A stretch of 64,000 bases of DNA, taken from assembly GCA_026874595.1 (NCBI GenBank), contig CM049317.1, forward strand, positions 22,206,882-22,270,881, given 5' to 3'. Positions 15,401-27,400 of this stretch are shown here, piece after piece (within the stretch, counting starts at the first letter, position 1; each line of letters begins with the position of its first letter). Below the pieces are notes generated by a model. It did no database searches. It was not told where the DNA came from and saw only the letters and a list, made by a program, of their open reading frames with translations. This DNA is from Sipunculus nudus (lineage: Eukaryota > Annelida > Sipuncula > Golfingiida > Sipunculidae). The position numbers and the translations under genes are program-made.

Positions 15401-18400
15401 GTCAGGGTCACAGGATCCACTTCTTTGAAAAGGTTGTGGACACATTTCAAGCTAGACTTTTCATTCCAAACCTTCCAGCACTGATATCGCTTCTCTGCCA
15501 ACAGGGGAAAAGACCTGTTGATTTTGAGGTCAAAGGTCAAGTTCACAGCACCCACTTCTTGCGTGGAGTCATTTTCAGGCAAACTTTTCAATCTGTACCT
15601 TCCATCTGTCATATATGGCTTACCTACCAATAAGGGAAGAAGCCTATTGATATTGAGGTCAAAAAGTCAAAGGTCAAGGTCACAATATTTAATTGTTCTT
15701 AATGCTTGTGAGCATATTTCAAGTGTAACTGTTCAACCCAAACCTTCAGTCTTTCACATATGCCACATCTATGCATCACTCAGTTTGACTCAAACTTCAT
15801 ATTTATGGGTCTTTTTGCTTGAATAAATAACTTATTGATTTTGGGGTCAGCTGGTCAGCAGATTAAAGGTTGCAGGTCAAAGTTATTCACCCATTGGTTG
15901 CCAAGTAATTGCACCAGATTTAAGTGGTTAGTAGTTACCCATCATTTAGAAAGAATCCAGTTGATATATGGGCAAAAGGCCAAGGTCATAGGTCAGGGAT
16001 GTTCACAATTACTTATTTTATAGACCATCTCTATTTTTCTTGTATATATAACCATCCCACTCCAGCTGGTACATCTCCCTGTGTGGCTGTAATTGTGAGT
16101 GACACTGGTGACATATGACTCCCTTTTGTATCAGCCTATTAAGTGATAAGGCTCAGTGATAAGTACCTCATTACTTCATAACAAAAACACTGTTGTCAGA
16201 ATGCTTCAGCCAGGCATTAAGACTATGAGAGTATAGTATTAAGGTTTAGCTACTGATTTATAAGATGATGGGAACATTTTGCAGTTTATTTTATGGAATC
16301 CTAGCAATAAACTTAGTTTCCTAGATATCTGAATATTTTAATATATATCACCACATATAAAAGCAAGTGTTTGTTCTCATAATATGTGGATGTGTACCTT
16401 GATTTAGGATGGCTTTTTGTTTTATTTCAAGACTCTTAGTCATGCTTTCTGTAATTCTTTTCTTTCAGGTTTGGCAGTTTACCTACCCTGCTGACCCCAT
16501 TGAAAAGCAGAGTGATAATATAAAATATTGGACTTACACTTTTTACAATTGCATATCTATAAATCTGATATGAGGGCCTGGACATGCCTTTTGAATTATT
16601 TTGGGCATTCATTACTGGATAATTTGCTCAAGTTTGGTCTCTTATTGGAGAATGTGGGATATCAAATGTCATACTTGTCAGAAATCCATAATGTCTGCCA
16701 GTTAGCCACCTTAGAAATTCTTTCTTCAGTGCAGTTTCAGTAATTTTTCTTTAATGTTTGGTCCGATTTAGAGAATGTTTGTTGTCTGATTTCAGACTTG
16801 TCAGAAGTCCAATATGGCCACCAGGCAACCATCTTTTAATTCCTTTTGATCATATTATCTCAAGAACAGTTAAAGTGAATGCAGTTGGATGTATATTTAT
16901 GTAATTTTGTAAAGGATTGGGTCAAATATTTCTGAATAAATATTACCATCATTTATAAAAGTGCAGTACAGTTGGCTTGTATTGAATAAAAATTCATACA
17001 GAAGCACCTGTTTCTCAATAATTCTTGCATGTATTTCCTTGAATTTTGCTATATATTTTGATCTTATATTTTCCCTTTGTGGTGTTCCTTTGAGACTGAC
17101 AGGTTTCAAGCAAGCTGTTGGAATAGTTCCTGATAGCTTAACAATCATGCATTTTCCTCAGACCATCAATTCACTGTGTTTTAACCAGACATAGGTGATA
17201 TATATTTCTGTTGTCATAGAAAATTTTCAACAAATTGGCAAATTGGTTCTTCAAAATTTGACTGGAAGTTGTGAATCTCAGTCCATGATGTCACAGGTCA
17301 TGCTTGGCAGCTGAGCGTCATGAACCATGGGTCACTTGTTTAATGCTAGCTTAACTAATTAAATGTACATCTGCAGATGTCCAATCCGGTTTTGAACTAC
17401 GTGACAGGGCAGTATCACTTGCTTCCTCTCATTTGATATCCTGGTGTTAACCAGGCCCGGTGACTACTGCACCTGTGGGCCCTTGGTTGGTCATCATACC
17501 ACCAAGGATCCCTGAAAGGCGCACTCATTTGTGAGTGAAACACGGCCGATGGGCACGACCTTCCCATTAAGCCTGCAGAGGGCTCACCTCGGCTGAGGTT
17601 TGAACTCACGATCTCCCGGCTTTGAGTCCTGCGCTCTACCCCTGAGCTACAGAAGCCGGTTACTTAGGTTTAAGTTGAGCCCTTGATACACACAACTGGA
17701 ATAGTTGCAATACATTGAATACTTTTTATTTGAAAGATTCATGTTTGTGAACTTAGTTAAAATATTATGCACTCTTGTATTCTGCAATTCATAAGTTTTG
17801 TTGAATTGCAGTATTAGTGGATGTAAGTTTCTATCAGGGTTCATAATTTATAGTGCCACAATAAGCACTTTTGGGTGTGGAAAAGTAAATGCTCTAGCCA
17901 AGACAATATATTTTACTGAATTTGCAGTGTTGCATATATATTAATGTATATAACGTTGTAATGATTTTGTTTCTTCACAGGTATCTGTTATCAAGGCTAA
18001 GTTACATGAACAGCTCAGTATGCCAGCTGGTAAACAGAAGCTCCAGTATGAGGTAAGTTCAAGTTATAAGAATCCACGAGTATCATATCCTCGAATAACT
18101 ATGGGATCCTTTGAACTGGTAATATCTTCTCAGAACACCAGGAAAGTGTTACTCTGTAACTTACAAAGCAGTTTGGGAATTTATCTAGACATTCAGTATG
18201 TCATTACTCATACAGACTCATACAGAGGAGAAGGAGTGATCATATTCTCAAAAATTCTAAAATGTGATTTAAACAGTTTCAAATTTCTTTATTAAAATAG
18301 AGAGTGACATGGTAAATATGAGGGTGAAATATTGATAAAGATCAGATGCAGTTTCTGTAAGATAACATTTTTTCATCTATAAGTCACTTCCCATTAAGTC

Positions 18401-18612
18401 CTATTTCACTTGTTCCTAATCACAATGTATATTTGCTAAATGGATGTTGTTTGATGTTATAATTTAACCATGATACATTCAGTTATGTAATAATATTTTC
18501 TTGTTACCAGGGCCTGTTCATCAAAGATTCCAACACGCTGGCCTACTATAACGTGGCCCGTGGTGGTGTGGTCAGTCTCCAGCTCAAGGAGAGAGGAGGC
18601 CGTAAAAAATAA
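485..18612 (+). CDS. SF3A1: Splicing factor 3A subunit 1, 3' part (15 exons)
   Basis: SF3A1 is the scaffold subunit of SF3a in the U2 snRNP; it acts in the nucleus in pre-spliceosome assembly. Exons read from splice sites and frame: 485-644, 1719-1781, 2784-2874, 3427-3498, 4319-4401, 4831-4983, 5303-5501, 6208-6312, 7451-7623, 8204-8343, 9149-9456, 10803-11002, 11957-12058, 17981-18052, 18511-18612. All junctions are GT-AG and the frame is continuous (about 674 codons with stop). The first exon gives the second SURP module (TAQFVARNGRQFLTQL). Then follow a charged helix, the PPPTTPEE segment, an acidic stretch, a proline-rich stretch, the VSPITGEKIP and LKQLAERRTDIFG motifs, a long Pro-rich linker, a basic PAKKAKSED NLS-like patch, and a C-terminal ubiquitin-like fold ending in RGGRKK, which in the family binds U1 stem-loop 4. 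The N-terminal exons with SURP1 lie left of the window. The family is highly conserved, so identity is near certain. Confidence 0.97.
8396..8545 (-). repeat. Partial copy of the 17.3-kb SINE (3' part only)
   Basis: This stretch matches the left half of the SINE at 17342-17660. Shared stretches include GTACATCTGCAGA, TGACAGGGCAGTATCAC and ACTGCACCTGTGGGCCC. The tRNA-like head is missing, so it is a 5'-truncated copy in the intron after SF3A1 exon 8204-8343. Confidence 0.7.
8934..9057. repeat. Short tandem duplication (~60-67 bp unit)
   Basis: Two adjacent units share TAGGAAACAA, ACTTCACACATAA and ACACTGTGGGATTTTATT. They lie inside the intron before SF3A1 exon 9149-9456. The second unit is slightly shorter. 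Confidence 0.75.
11013..11341. repeat. 167-bp tandem duplication next to a splice donor
   Basis: The units at 11013-11179 and 11180-11341 align along their length (GTGAAATT, GATATATTTTACCT, CAGTCTGGTTGAATAAAACT in unit 1 and close matches in unit 2). The first unit starts ten bases after the SF3A1 donor at 11003. Confidence 0.85.
12289..12310. repeat. (TG)n microsatellite
   Basis: About eleven TG units, followed by GAGAGAG, inside the largest SF3A1 intron. Confidence 0.9.
12411..14868 (+). mobile_element. Diverged copy of the ~2.45-kb CTCAGCTGAC repeat family
   Basis: It begins with TTTTTTAGCTCAGCTGACTG, followed by a GTCCGTCCGTTAACAGGGCAC motif region, and ends with CAGCTGAGCGCTGTGACCCATGGGTCCCTTG. 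These are the same ends as the elements at 14890 and 32578, at about the same spacing. The interior is strongly diverged, AT-rich and without long ORFs. It fills the first half of the 5.9-kb SF3A1 intron 12059-17980. Confidence 0.55.
14890..17341 (+). mobile_element. ~2.45-kb dispersed repeat, copy 2
   Basis: It runs from TTTTTAGCTCAGCTGAC to CAGCTGAGCGTCATGAACCATGGGTCACTTGTTT. It is collinear over its whole length with 32578-35020, and most stretches are nearly identical. Internal landmarks are a GTCCG-rich block, several AAAGGTCAAGGTCACAG modules, and a TTTCTTTCAG acceptor-like site at about 16460-16469. No long ORF is present, so it is probably a non-autonomous element; its class was not recognised. 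Confidence 0.85.
17342..17660 (-). mobile_element. tRNA-derived SINE
   Basis: Read on the minus strand from 17660, the element starts with a tRNA-like head carrying an A-box-like TAGCTCAGGGGTAGAGCG and a B-box-like GAGTTCAAACC at normal tRNA spacing. A body of about 240 bp follows. These are internal RNA polymerase III promoter elements. A 5'-truncated copy at 8396-8545 shares the body. It lies in an SF3A1 intron, antisense to the gene. The family name is not assigned. Confidence 0.8.
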
Positions 18613-19599
18613 AGTGCTTGTACTACAGAGCAACACACCATGGGAAATGCTGTCCCCTGATCATAGACTGTGTTGGCTTTTCACTGAACAGTGGACTTGC
18701 AAGAACTGAAACTACACAAACTAGGGAACAGTTAAGATGATATCTTTTAGCTTGTATCATATTAATGTGGAATATCACAGCTTTATTAGGATGGGACATT
18801 TGGAGGGAACATTGGAATTTTTATTCACTAAGTATTTACCAGCATATTTATGATGTATGATACCTACATATTATAAAACAGGAAAGGGTTTATATCATTA
18901 GCTATATGTTATCAGTAACATGGCCTGTTTTTTTTTAAGGTTGGACATTTACAACAGTTAAGTCCCTATCTCTGGACATGTTTACAAATAGGGCTTGATA
19001 TGTAAATTTTATATTGACTAAAGCAGGCACCTGTTTGACAGTTATTTAAGCTACTGGATATCCTAGTAAATTAAATCCTCTGCAAATTTTGTTTGTACTG
19101 TTTATATATGACATGCAGATATTGTATTAAAAAGAACCGTCTTGATGTGCTGGGAGGGATAGCATTTTCAAGCAGACTCTACTCTCCAGAAAGGGATTCC
19201 CTAATAAGTTCTTGTGGGAAAAATAAAGAAATTCCTAGATGGTATGTAGTGACTTTGTGTCATATTATAACACATTATTGTGTGTTGGATCTTGAGAGGA
19301 GACAAAACCAGAAACCGCATGATGGAATAATGCTGTCCTGGCACAGGGGAATAAGGGAATGTAGTTGCATTGCAGTTTCTATATGGATACTATTGAGTGG
19401 CAAGTTAAGAAAGGTCACCCATATATGATCTAAAAATATGATTATATGTCCTGCTGTGATTAAAATAAGATAAAATTGATTTTTATGTCTTGTCAGTTGG
19501 ACACTAAGCACACTTCTGAGGGATTGATCAGAAAAATCCCAAGGCAAATAATTGGGAATTTCAGAGGTAGACAAAGCGACATGTTGTATAGCTTACCTC

Positions 19600-19605
19600 A
19601 ATAAA
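19600..19605 (+). terminator. Candidate poly(A) signal of SF3A1
   Basis: A canonical AATAAA lies about 990 bases after the SF3A1 stop codon and is followed by a GT-rich stretch (TGTGTTTGTTATAA). No canonical hexamer in a comparable context was noticed earlier in the 3' UTR. Transcript data would decide whether this is the site used. Confidence 0.5.
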
Positions 19606-21269
19606 AATGTCTGAAAAAAGTGTGTTTGTTATAATTATCTATATCCCTGGGGTATGCTATGGTTTAAGCATGGTCCTGCTGCCACAGCTGACGCAGAATA
19701 ATCTTATGAGCAAAATAACTAAAAATAACTAATTACATAAAACTGCAGGAATATCCGCTGTGATACAGAGGAAGTACCCCACTTGAATTACTGCACTAGA
19801 TAAGATATTACATGGGCATAAACTAAACTAAAATAGACAAGTAATGTACACATATATTTTCAAACAAAATTGCTAACTGTGCATAACTATCTCGTGAAAT
19901 AGTCTTTCATTAAAGTGCACTGTAGTTACAATCTCATAATGTAATGCTCATTAAAGCTTTTACAGTACATAATAAACTAAATTCTGAATTCATGGTAACC
20001 CATATTTGATGCATGTTTACCATTCATTAACTACTAATAAACTAATACGTTGATACAACTTTTAACATAACTATAGCACAAACATTATTATTGGATAGTA
20101 GTATACCCATCATTGAATAAACTAAATACAAACCGTAAGAACGGGTTCTTTTTCTCAGTACTCTGACCAATTATAACCTGGTCACACGCTCATCAGTATT
20201 GACTGTAAAACCACAAAGAATTCCACCTTAGTGTTAATCAAATATACAGGCTCAGGATATACCTATAAACCTGGCCAGGAATTTACCTTACCAGATTATA
20301 ACATGATATAAACATTCTTCTTTTCACAACAAACAATCTAATTACACAAGAGCTGTCTCCACAAGAATTACCCTTATAATTCTTAAATGACACGAACATA
20401 TTCATAAGTAGATGGAAACAATTATTATATAATATGATATACATCAGATATAGTCCTTTATGTGTCAAAATAAACAATCTTATTGAACAACTGTGACTCT
20501 AAAGGAAATAACACATTACAGCACAAAATATGTGTATTCATAAATGAAACTCATAAATACAATTATATACAATGGTAACAATAAAGAATACAGCAGGATA
20601 ATGTGTGTTACACTCAGGACTTATCTGTAATTGAAAAATAAGTGTATATCAGTAATACAATGTAGCCCTATAACAAAATGGCCGTCCTTGCTGGCAACCC
20701 CCTGTGCCAGTATATATTGCGTCTCACTGAGGTCATTTATTTTACCGCACAATATAATAGAATACATGTATATTAAATCTGATAGAAAGAATTTCTGATG
20801 CAAGCAATGCTTTTGTTACACATGATAAGAATACTTAACGTTATTTACCTTGCACACATGACAATCAAATGTCCATTTAGATTTCAGTTTGCTCAAATGT
20901 TTCTATGTTTCCGCAGCAATGACGTGTCGGCAAAATGGCCACAGTGCTGGGTAGTCAGTCTATATACCCTTACGCTACTGGGGTAGGACAAACCATGGTC
21001 ATTACTTGCAGCTTGTGACAGGCGCTGGCCTGGTCCACAGTACTGCACAAACACAGCGTAAGGGCCTACTGCTACCCTAAACAATACCGGGTGGACACCC
21101 TGTAATAAATCTTTGGACTGTGACCTGACGGGTGACTGACGAAAGGCTATTGAGGTCACCTTGAAAGCTAAGCCCAGACTCAAGAGACCAACCATATGTG
21201 GCTACTGTAAACAAATATTCTGAAACTGTGTGCGTTTGCACGTGTGTGTCTGTGTGTATGCTAGCCTGT

Positions 21270-21348
<79 letters not shown>

Positions 21349-21960
21349 TGCTGCCAGACCGGCTTTTTTGTCTTCATTCAAAGGTTAAAAAAAACAGACA
21401 TAAATATCATAAAGTTTTTTTCCATAAATTTTCTCCATAAATGTAACTACACGTATTATATCCTGAGAAAGGAAAATCATCCATATGAAGTGATTTCAAT
21501 ATAAATGTAACCCCCAGACTAAAAAAAATGAGACACTTTATATTTTAAGTAAAGAAGCGCCGCAATAAATAAGACATATTTCCAAAATAAAAAAGCATCT
21601 CTTTTAGACGTGACGGGTATTATGATATGAGTGAGAGACTGATGCTAATTTAGAATTGAGTCTTGATCTACCTAGGTATGGACAATTTTAATTTCATGTT
21701 TAATTTAATCAGAAATAATGCAGTTTGATTATTTGAATGTCTAGAGTTTAAATTAGATTTCAATCAAACAGTGTTATTCTATTTCTTTAAATTATGCAAA
21801 CACACTGTTCAGTCCAAAAAAATCCTCTAGAATTAGGAAGCAAACTACAAGCAGTATATAACAAATTAGTAGGTCTCCTCTTATGACAATGACCTGAATA
21901 TGAATCGGTCCATACTGAGTGAAAACCATACAAATATTTCATAATTTAAGGCTGGAAGAT
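19606..21960. other. Intergenic DNA with one microsatellite, no gene seen
   Basis: Only short unsupported ORFs occur here. The one clear structure is the TA/GA microsatellite at 21271-21344. The remainder is AT-rich unique-looking sequence. Confidence 0.6.
21271..21344. repeat. Compound (TA)n(GA)n microsatellite
   Basis: About 40 bases of alternating TA switch directly to about 34 bases of alternating GA. A short ORF running through it is a product of the repeat. Confidence 0.95.
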
Positions 21961-21963
21961 ACA

Positions 21964-22179
21964 GAGCCCGGGAGACGACATGGTCAAGATATTTATTAAT
22001 CCGCGCGCATGAAATACTAATCCGTGCGTACGAAATGTTAATCCGTGCGCATGGATTACTAATCCGTGTGCACGGATTAATAAAAACGCAGTTGGTTCCT
22101 GTACGTACGTTTCTATAGGTCAGCTATCTTGGATAGCCTCGGTTTTATAAATAATTTGACCATGTCGTCTCCTGGGCTC
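21964..22179. mobile_element. 216-bp foldback/MITE element with internal 4 x 21-bp repeat
   Basis: The ends form an inverted repeat of about 33 bp: GAGCCCGGGAGACGACATGG on the left and its near-exact reverse complement ending at 22179. The interior holds four consecutive 21-bp units (21997-22080), each starting TAATCCG; together they are rich in CpG. No ORF. Confidence 0.8.
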
Positions 22180-22954
22180 AGTTGGAAGGAGTTAATATGC
22201 GTTGAAAATATGCAGGACGAAAAATCTGTATGGCTTTACCTTGTAGACTGGTGGTACCACCTACATTAACTTCTCTGGTTCTGTGCTTGCTACTGCTCAT
22301 GATCAACATGTGAGCTATATAACATATACAAATAATACATAAAATATCTGAAATTTTGCATGTACATAGATGTGGGTCTAAGCCTCATATGTCTGATAGC
22401 TATGTCCGCTGAACAAGACTTCTGGAGCCGGCTATGTACCGTGATAATATAAATGCACCAGAAAGAAGGTTATTCCCAAGGTATCTACTATGTCGTTATT
22501 TCTAGTCATTGCATGGATATTTTTGAAAGGTGATGTACCCGTCTATATTTGAAAGCTTTATTACCACACACATTTAATTAAAATTTACGCAAAATAATAA
22601 TAATTTTGAGAGTAATGTGTCAGTTCATGGCCTCGAGCAAGGACCTAATGACCATACGTGAAATTTTCCGTGACTGCTTCTTTACACATGCATACACAAA
22701 CTCTCACGCATCCGCACAGACACGCTCAAACACGCACGAACGCAGACATAATAATGCACATACAAACGTACACGCCACTGACACCTCTCACACGAACTTT
22801 GTGCTTAACCCGATCATGTTAAGGGTATTGTATGATCATATAACAAAAGAATAGAACACAAAACCTTTGCTTCGAGATGTCTGTGAACAGAATGCTATCG
22901 GAGCTATCGTTGTGATAAACCGGTGTATATCTTTGTCAGGTCACATGATGAGTT

Positions 22955-23140
22955 TGTAGCTCAGCTGACTAAATGTCTATTAAGCTATAACGATGGCTCT
23001 TTGTCTGAGTTAAAGTCACATATATAGTAAGCGTAAGGATCATGAAACTTTGCATTATCAGAGTTTCTGAAAAGATCTTGTAAAACTGAAACGTGGTCAC
23101 TTGAAACCGATAATCTGCGAGGTACAAGACGTATTTGAGC
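22955..23140 (+). repeat. Fragment of the CTCAGCTGAC repeat family (5' end)
   Basis: It begins TAGCTCAGCTGAC and continues with the family's GCTATA-CGATGG-CTTTGTC region and a GTGGTCACTTGAAACC module. Degenerate; the matching 3' end was not found. Confidence 0.6.
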
Positions 23141-23240
23141 ACCCAAGAAATAAAATAAAATACATATAAATGGCCAGATATATCAAGTAACGCTTGAATA
23201 ATTGTGCTTAAAATGAGGTTGCCAGAAGATCTAGGATAGT

Positions 23241-24185
23241 TTTTAGCTCAGCTGACTGAAAGTCATTTAAAAGAATAGCGATCACTCTTTTTCTGTCGTC
23301 CTCACGCAGCCCGTCCGCCCATTTACTGGGCACAAATCGTAACAGCTGAACCTGGAATCTTCAAACTTGAAATCCAGGGTGGTTATTAAAATATGTCCTT
23401 GGAAATTAAAAATAAGGTCACTGCGGCATATATTCTCTGGGTTATAGGGCCTGTTTGTGCACCCCGGAATAATAAAAAAATTGATACAAAGGCTCCAGTA
23501 TCGCAATAACTAACACACTGATTGACATGATTTTGTCCATACTTATTCAATGGACAGTTTCGTCAGTTCCTGAAGACTAGTTGCGCCACCTAAAACTTTC
23601 CTAAATTCTACTCATTTTTTTTCTATGTTTGAGAAATTCAAATGAAGCAGTCTGGACGTTAAAAACCCACCAAGCGATGTTTTTTTATGGCTCGTAGTTC
23701 TCAGACTATATGTCACTATGGACTTATTTAAGGTTTCAGGGGAGATTTGCATAGGACCTCCTTGAATGTTGCGTTAGAAGATTCTAGGCTTAGATGATAC
23801 AATTTGTGCCCATCTGACATTCAGGGTGTTCATATAAAATTTTTCCCTATAAGTCAGAGTGACCTTATTTCATGTTTCCAAGGACATTTGCCCAGGATCT
23901 CCATGAAATTTAGGTTTGATGATTCCAGGCCTCAGTTAGGTCTTACAGTTACAATTTGTGCCCATTGACATTCAGGGTGCTCATTTGACATTTATTTTTT
24001 CTTTAGGTTGTAGAATATATGACCTAAATTTCAGGTTTCCAAGAATGTTTGCCTAGGACCTTCGTGGATGTACAGTTAGAAGTTTCTAAGTCTAACGGTT
24101 ACGATTTATGCCCTGTTAACGGACGGCCGACCGGACAAAGGATGATCGCTATAGCTTAGATGACGAACAGTCAGCTGAGCAAAAT
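23241..24185. mobile_element. 945-bp element with long inverted ends from the CTCAGCTGAC family
   Basis: The left end (GCTCAGCTGAC, ATAGCGATCA, then GTCCGCC and GGGCACAAAT) recurs inverted at 24105-24185 (ATTTATGCCC, GGACGGCC, GATCGCTATAG, GTCAGCTGAGC). The arms are about 80-100 bp. The interior carries tandem modules of roughly 150 bp, with TGTGCCCAT..GACATTCAGGGTG at about 23808 and again at about 23957. There is no coding capacity. Confidence 0.7.
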
Positions 24186-26505
24186 AATGTAATATATCCG
24201 CCTACATACCCCAAATACCCGCACAATATGAACTTAAATACATGTCCGTCTTAATGATTGAATGTAGAGAAAAAAAACACACACTTCACCTCCATGAACT
24301 TAAAAAAATACTGTGCCTCACTTATCTTTTGTCAAGTTTATATATGATCATGCTGTATGGTGACTGTGGACTTGTGTCTGATGAATGATCTGTTTGTGCA
24401 AGAATTTGCTATGAAGATGCGGGTCAACTCTGGGCGTGGGTACAGAAAGCTACGGCAGTTAATCTTGAGTAGAACTGGTAATTATCAATCACTCGAGTCA
24501 TTGGGAGTGCATCCAGGTGTACGGGTCGTTATCCATAAGGTATCAGGCGTCTCTACTCATTATGGTACTGCCACTAGCGAAGCTGATCCGAAGGGATATA
24601 CTCTTTTAGCTTACAAGTTGACTACACCGTTGCTGGTGTATTGTCATTGTAAACTGCTCCATACTTGCCTCATACATGTATGACTTACCGGACAGTCCTT
24701 CCCTAAAAGAAACTGCCTCGATTATTGCATTAAAAAGGATATCTACGGTCATTTGAGTTGATAAGTAAAATACATAAACCGATAATCACGTCACTATGGT
24801 GATCAATGTAATATACAGAAAAGGATCAAGAAAAGAGGAATCCAGGAAACAGCTCGAGAAATTTGACATAACGTCAAAAATTACCAAGGAAAATTAACCT
24901 GGATTTACCTGGAATTGTGTATGTAGTGGTTCCAGGGACACTTGCAATCGTTGATAACGTTTTAGAAAAAAATGTACATATGATGTTGAACAGCAACAAA
25001 TCTTGGATACGTTTTCCTGAGGGCCTAATAAATGCGCTTTAGGAGGTGAGTGGTTTCTCCGTTCACATTAGTAATTAGACGGTTATTATTAATTATGGCC
25101 ACAGAGCTATACACTGATAAGCAGCATTGAAAATATTTGATTATATGAATGCTGTTACAGCTGCAACGTTCCCATTGTTTTAATAAATGCTATTAATCTG
25201 CTTAGAAACATGTATATAAGGTGGGTAATTTATCAGATAAAGATCATTGCAAACAAGAAAACATCACTTGGAATTTAATGATAGGTAGTAAACAGGCAGA
25301 CATGCACACACAAGTACATTTACAACACCATTTGCATTGGCCTGACCTATACGTATTTGTAACCAAGTACATGTATTTTGCTTATGTGTGCGCATATGCT
25401 GCTCTTAATATATATATATAAAACACGGTCAAAGAATAACATAAATTCGATATATCTAAGAAATTAAAGATGGGGCCCCAAACGCTGTATGGAAGGTTAT
25501 CAGCAGCAAATAAGGATTAACCTGGTTTCTATTAAGAATTTGAATACAAAGATACCTCGATAGTCAACATTCAGCTTCAGACCTGTGTGGACCCGCAACA
25601 GAAACGGTGCATGGGCTGAAAGAAGCTGGGAACATTCAGGATTGGTCATATTATGAGCATCGACACCAGAAACTGCTCTTTTACACTGTGGTTAATTATT
25701 GCATATAGGCTTGATGAATAGCAGTTAACCATATCAGGAATTATTTAATGTCTGTTTCTTTGTTTGCAACAAGGCATCGCACTTGAACTAGACCTTTTTA
25801 AAGACAACAACATAAGAAACATAACCAGTATTCCATATACCAAGCATATTTTGGTCGTAGATCTTACTTTCTCTGCTGATGTCAGATCACACTGACGAAG
25901 TCATGTTATTAACGGAGCAAATGAACTACCTGGTCAAATTAACCAAGAGTGACACACACACATACACACATATATATATATACACACGCACGATCACTCA
26001 CGTTTACATGCCTGCAGGCACAAAACATACACATCAACAGATATTGCACGCACAACATTAACTTAATTAAATATACGACTATAACATGCATTGGCTCAGG
26101 CATATACTCATTCGCTGATACACAACATATGATAAATTAATTATTAACAAATTACTTTTTATGTGGATTTGCTCTTGATAAATACTGTATCACCGATATT
26201 TGCGCAAGACCTTGTTTCTGATGAGTGGCCCAATTCGCGTCGTGTGAGCAGGATACTACTGCTGTTGAGATAAAAGGATATGTATGCATCACCCAGATAT
26301 ATTTAGAGTTTAAAAGTGCATTATACGTCAACAAGTGTCTAACTGTTACGAAAGTGATCAGTGGATATCATTATACATTTATGAACCAGACAAAGAACCA
26401 TTGGTAAACTTATGGATACTTTTATTTGTGGACGTATTAAGGCAGGCCCATATTTGTTGGGCATCTGTTGTGCTAAAGTTGTGCAGATATAATTCTGGTG
26501 TTATG
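24186..26505. other. Intergenic DNA, no supported gene
   Basis: It contains one 108-codon ORF (24357-24683, +) with no recognisable family and a short CA/TA microsatellite at about 25951-25990. Nothing else is identifiable. Confidence 0.5.
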
Positions 26506-26509
26506 CATT

Positions 26510-27400
26510 TTAACTCAGCTGACTGTAATTCGTCTGAGCTTTAGCGATCACCCTTTGTCTGTTGTCCGTTCGGTCCTCCGACCGTTTATCCGTTTATAGG
26601 GCACAACTTATAACTGTTATACCAAAAACCCTCTTACGTTTTTTTTCAAGACAGGTTCTTGAAAAATATCCTTTTAAACCTGACATTAGGTGAGGATGAC
26701 CTATATTCTCTGAGCTTCGATTAAAAAACCCGATTTTGAGCACCATGAATATTAGACAGAGCACAATTCCAGGTTGGATCTGGGAGCTTCATGCTTAAAA
26801 TAAAGACAGGTCATAGTAAAATCTCATAGAATTTAAGTTACTCTGGCCATATCTTTCGAGCTAAGAGAAAACATAAAATTTGGTCTTTGTGACCTGTATG
26901 CTGTTACCATTGGACCTGGTAACGTCCTACTTAAAATCCAAGGGGCTCCTGATAGGGTCTCCTTGGGAGCCCCAAATTAGGTCAATTTGACCTTTATTCT
27001 GTTGGTTCTTCGATAAAAAGTTTGCGTACCCGATAAAAGTCCAATGAACATAACTCGTAAGTGACTGACATAGACACATTTAAAATAAGAAATAAGCTGG
27101 AATCCTCTTACATTACTTCCAGGGAAGTCATGGTTAAATTTCCTCAGAATACTAAAATTAGGTCACTTTTGTGAGCTACGGGACAAAAATATAATTTGAG
27201 CACTGTGAACGTCAGAAGGACACAAATAATAAAATGTGGACCTAGATCTTTCTTACTTCTAGATCTTTCTAGGAAGATCAGTGAAAATCTCCTGGGACAT
27301 AAGGAATAAGGTCAGAGTGACCTTTATTTCTGCGAAATTAGTGAAAACCCATGATAAGAGCACTTCATGGGCCTTAGGACATTTATTTATGGATTCTACA
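26510..27400 (+). repeat. Modular fragment of the CTCAGCTGAC repeat family
   Basis: It starts AACTCAGCTGACTG with GCTTTAGCGATCACCCTTTGTC, as in the other copies. A series of degenerate modules follows, each with a form of AAATTAGGTCAxTTTGACCTxTATTCT and GCACxxTGAA. No matching 3' end was found. Confidence 0.6.

Noticed and set aside
15301-15630. 109-codon minus-strand ORF with repeated VTLTFDL
   Set aside because: It lies inside the 2.45-kb repeat and is a translation of the AAGGTCAAGGTCAC modules; the other recent copy (32578-35020) does not keep the frame.
16469-16560. Possible extra SF3A1 exon
   Set aside because: The SF3A1 frame is complete from 12058 to 17981 without it, and the same sequence occurs in the intergenic repeat copy at 34132.
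17575-17660. Possible tRNA gene on the minus strand
   Set aside because: A and B boxes are present, but the acceptor stem does not close and the tRNA-like part continues into a repeated body, so it is a SINE head.
20893-21195. 100-codon minus-strand ORF
   Set aside because: No recognisable domain, no splice context, and composition like non-coding flanks.
21198-21440. 80-codon ORF rich in Ile-Tyr and Arg-Glu
   Set aside because: It is a read-through of the TA/GA microsatellite.
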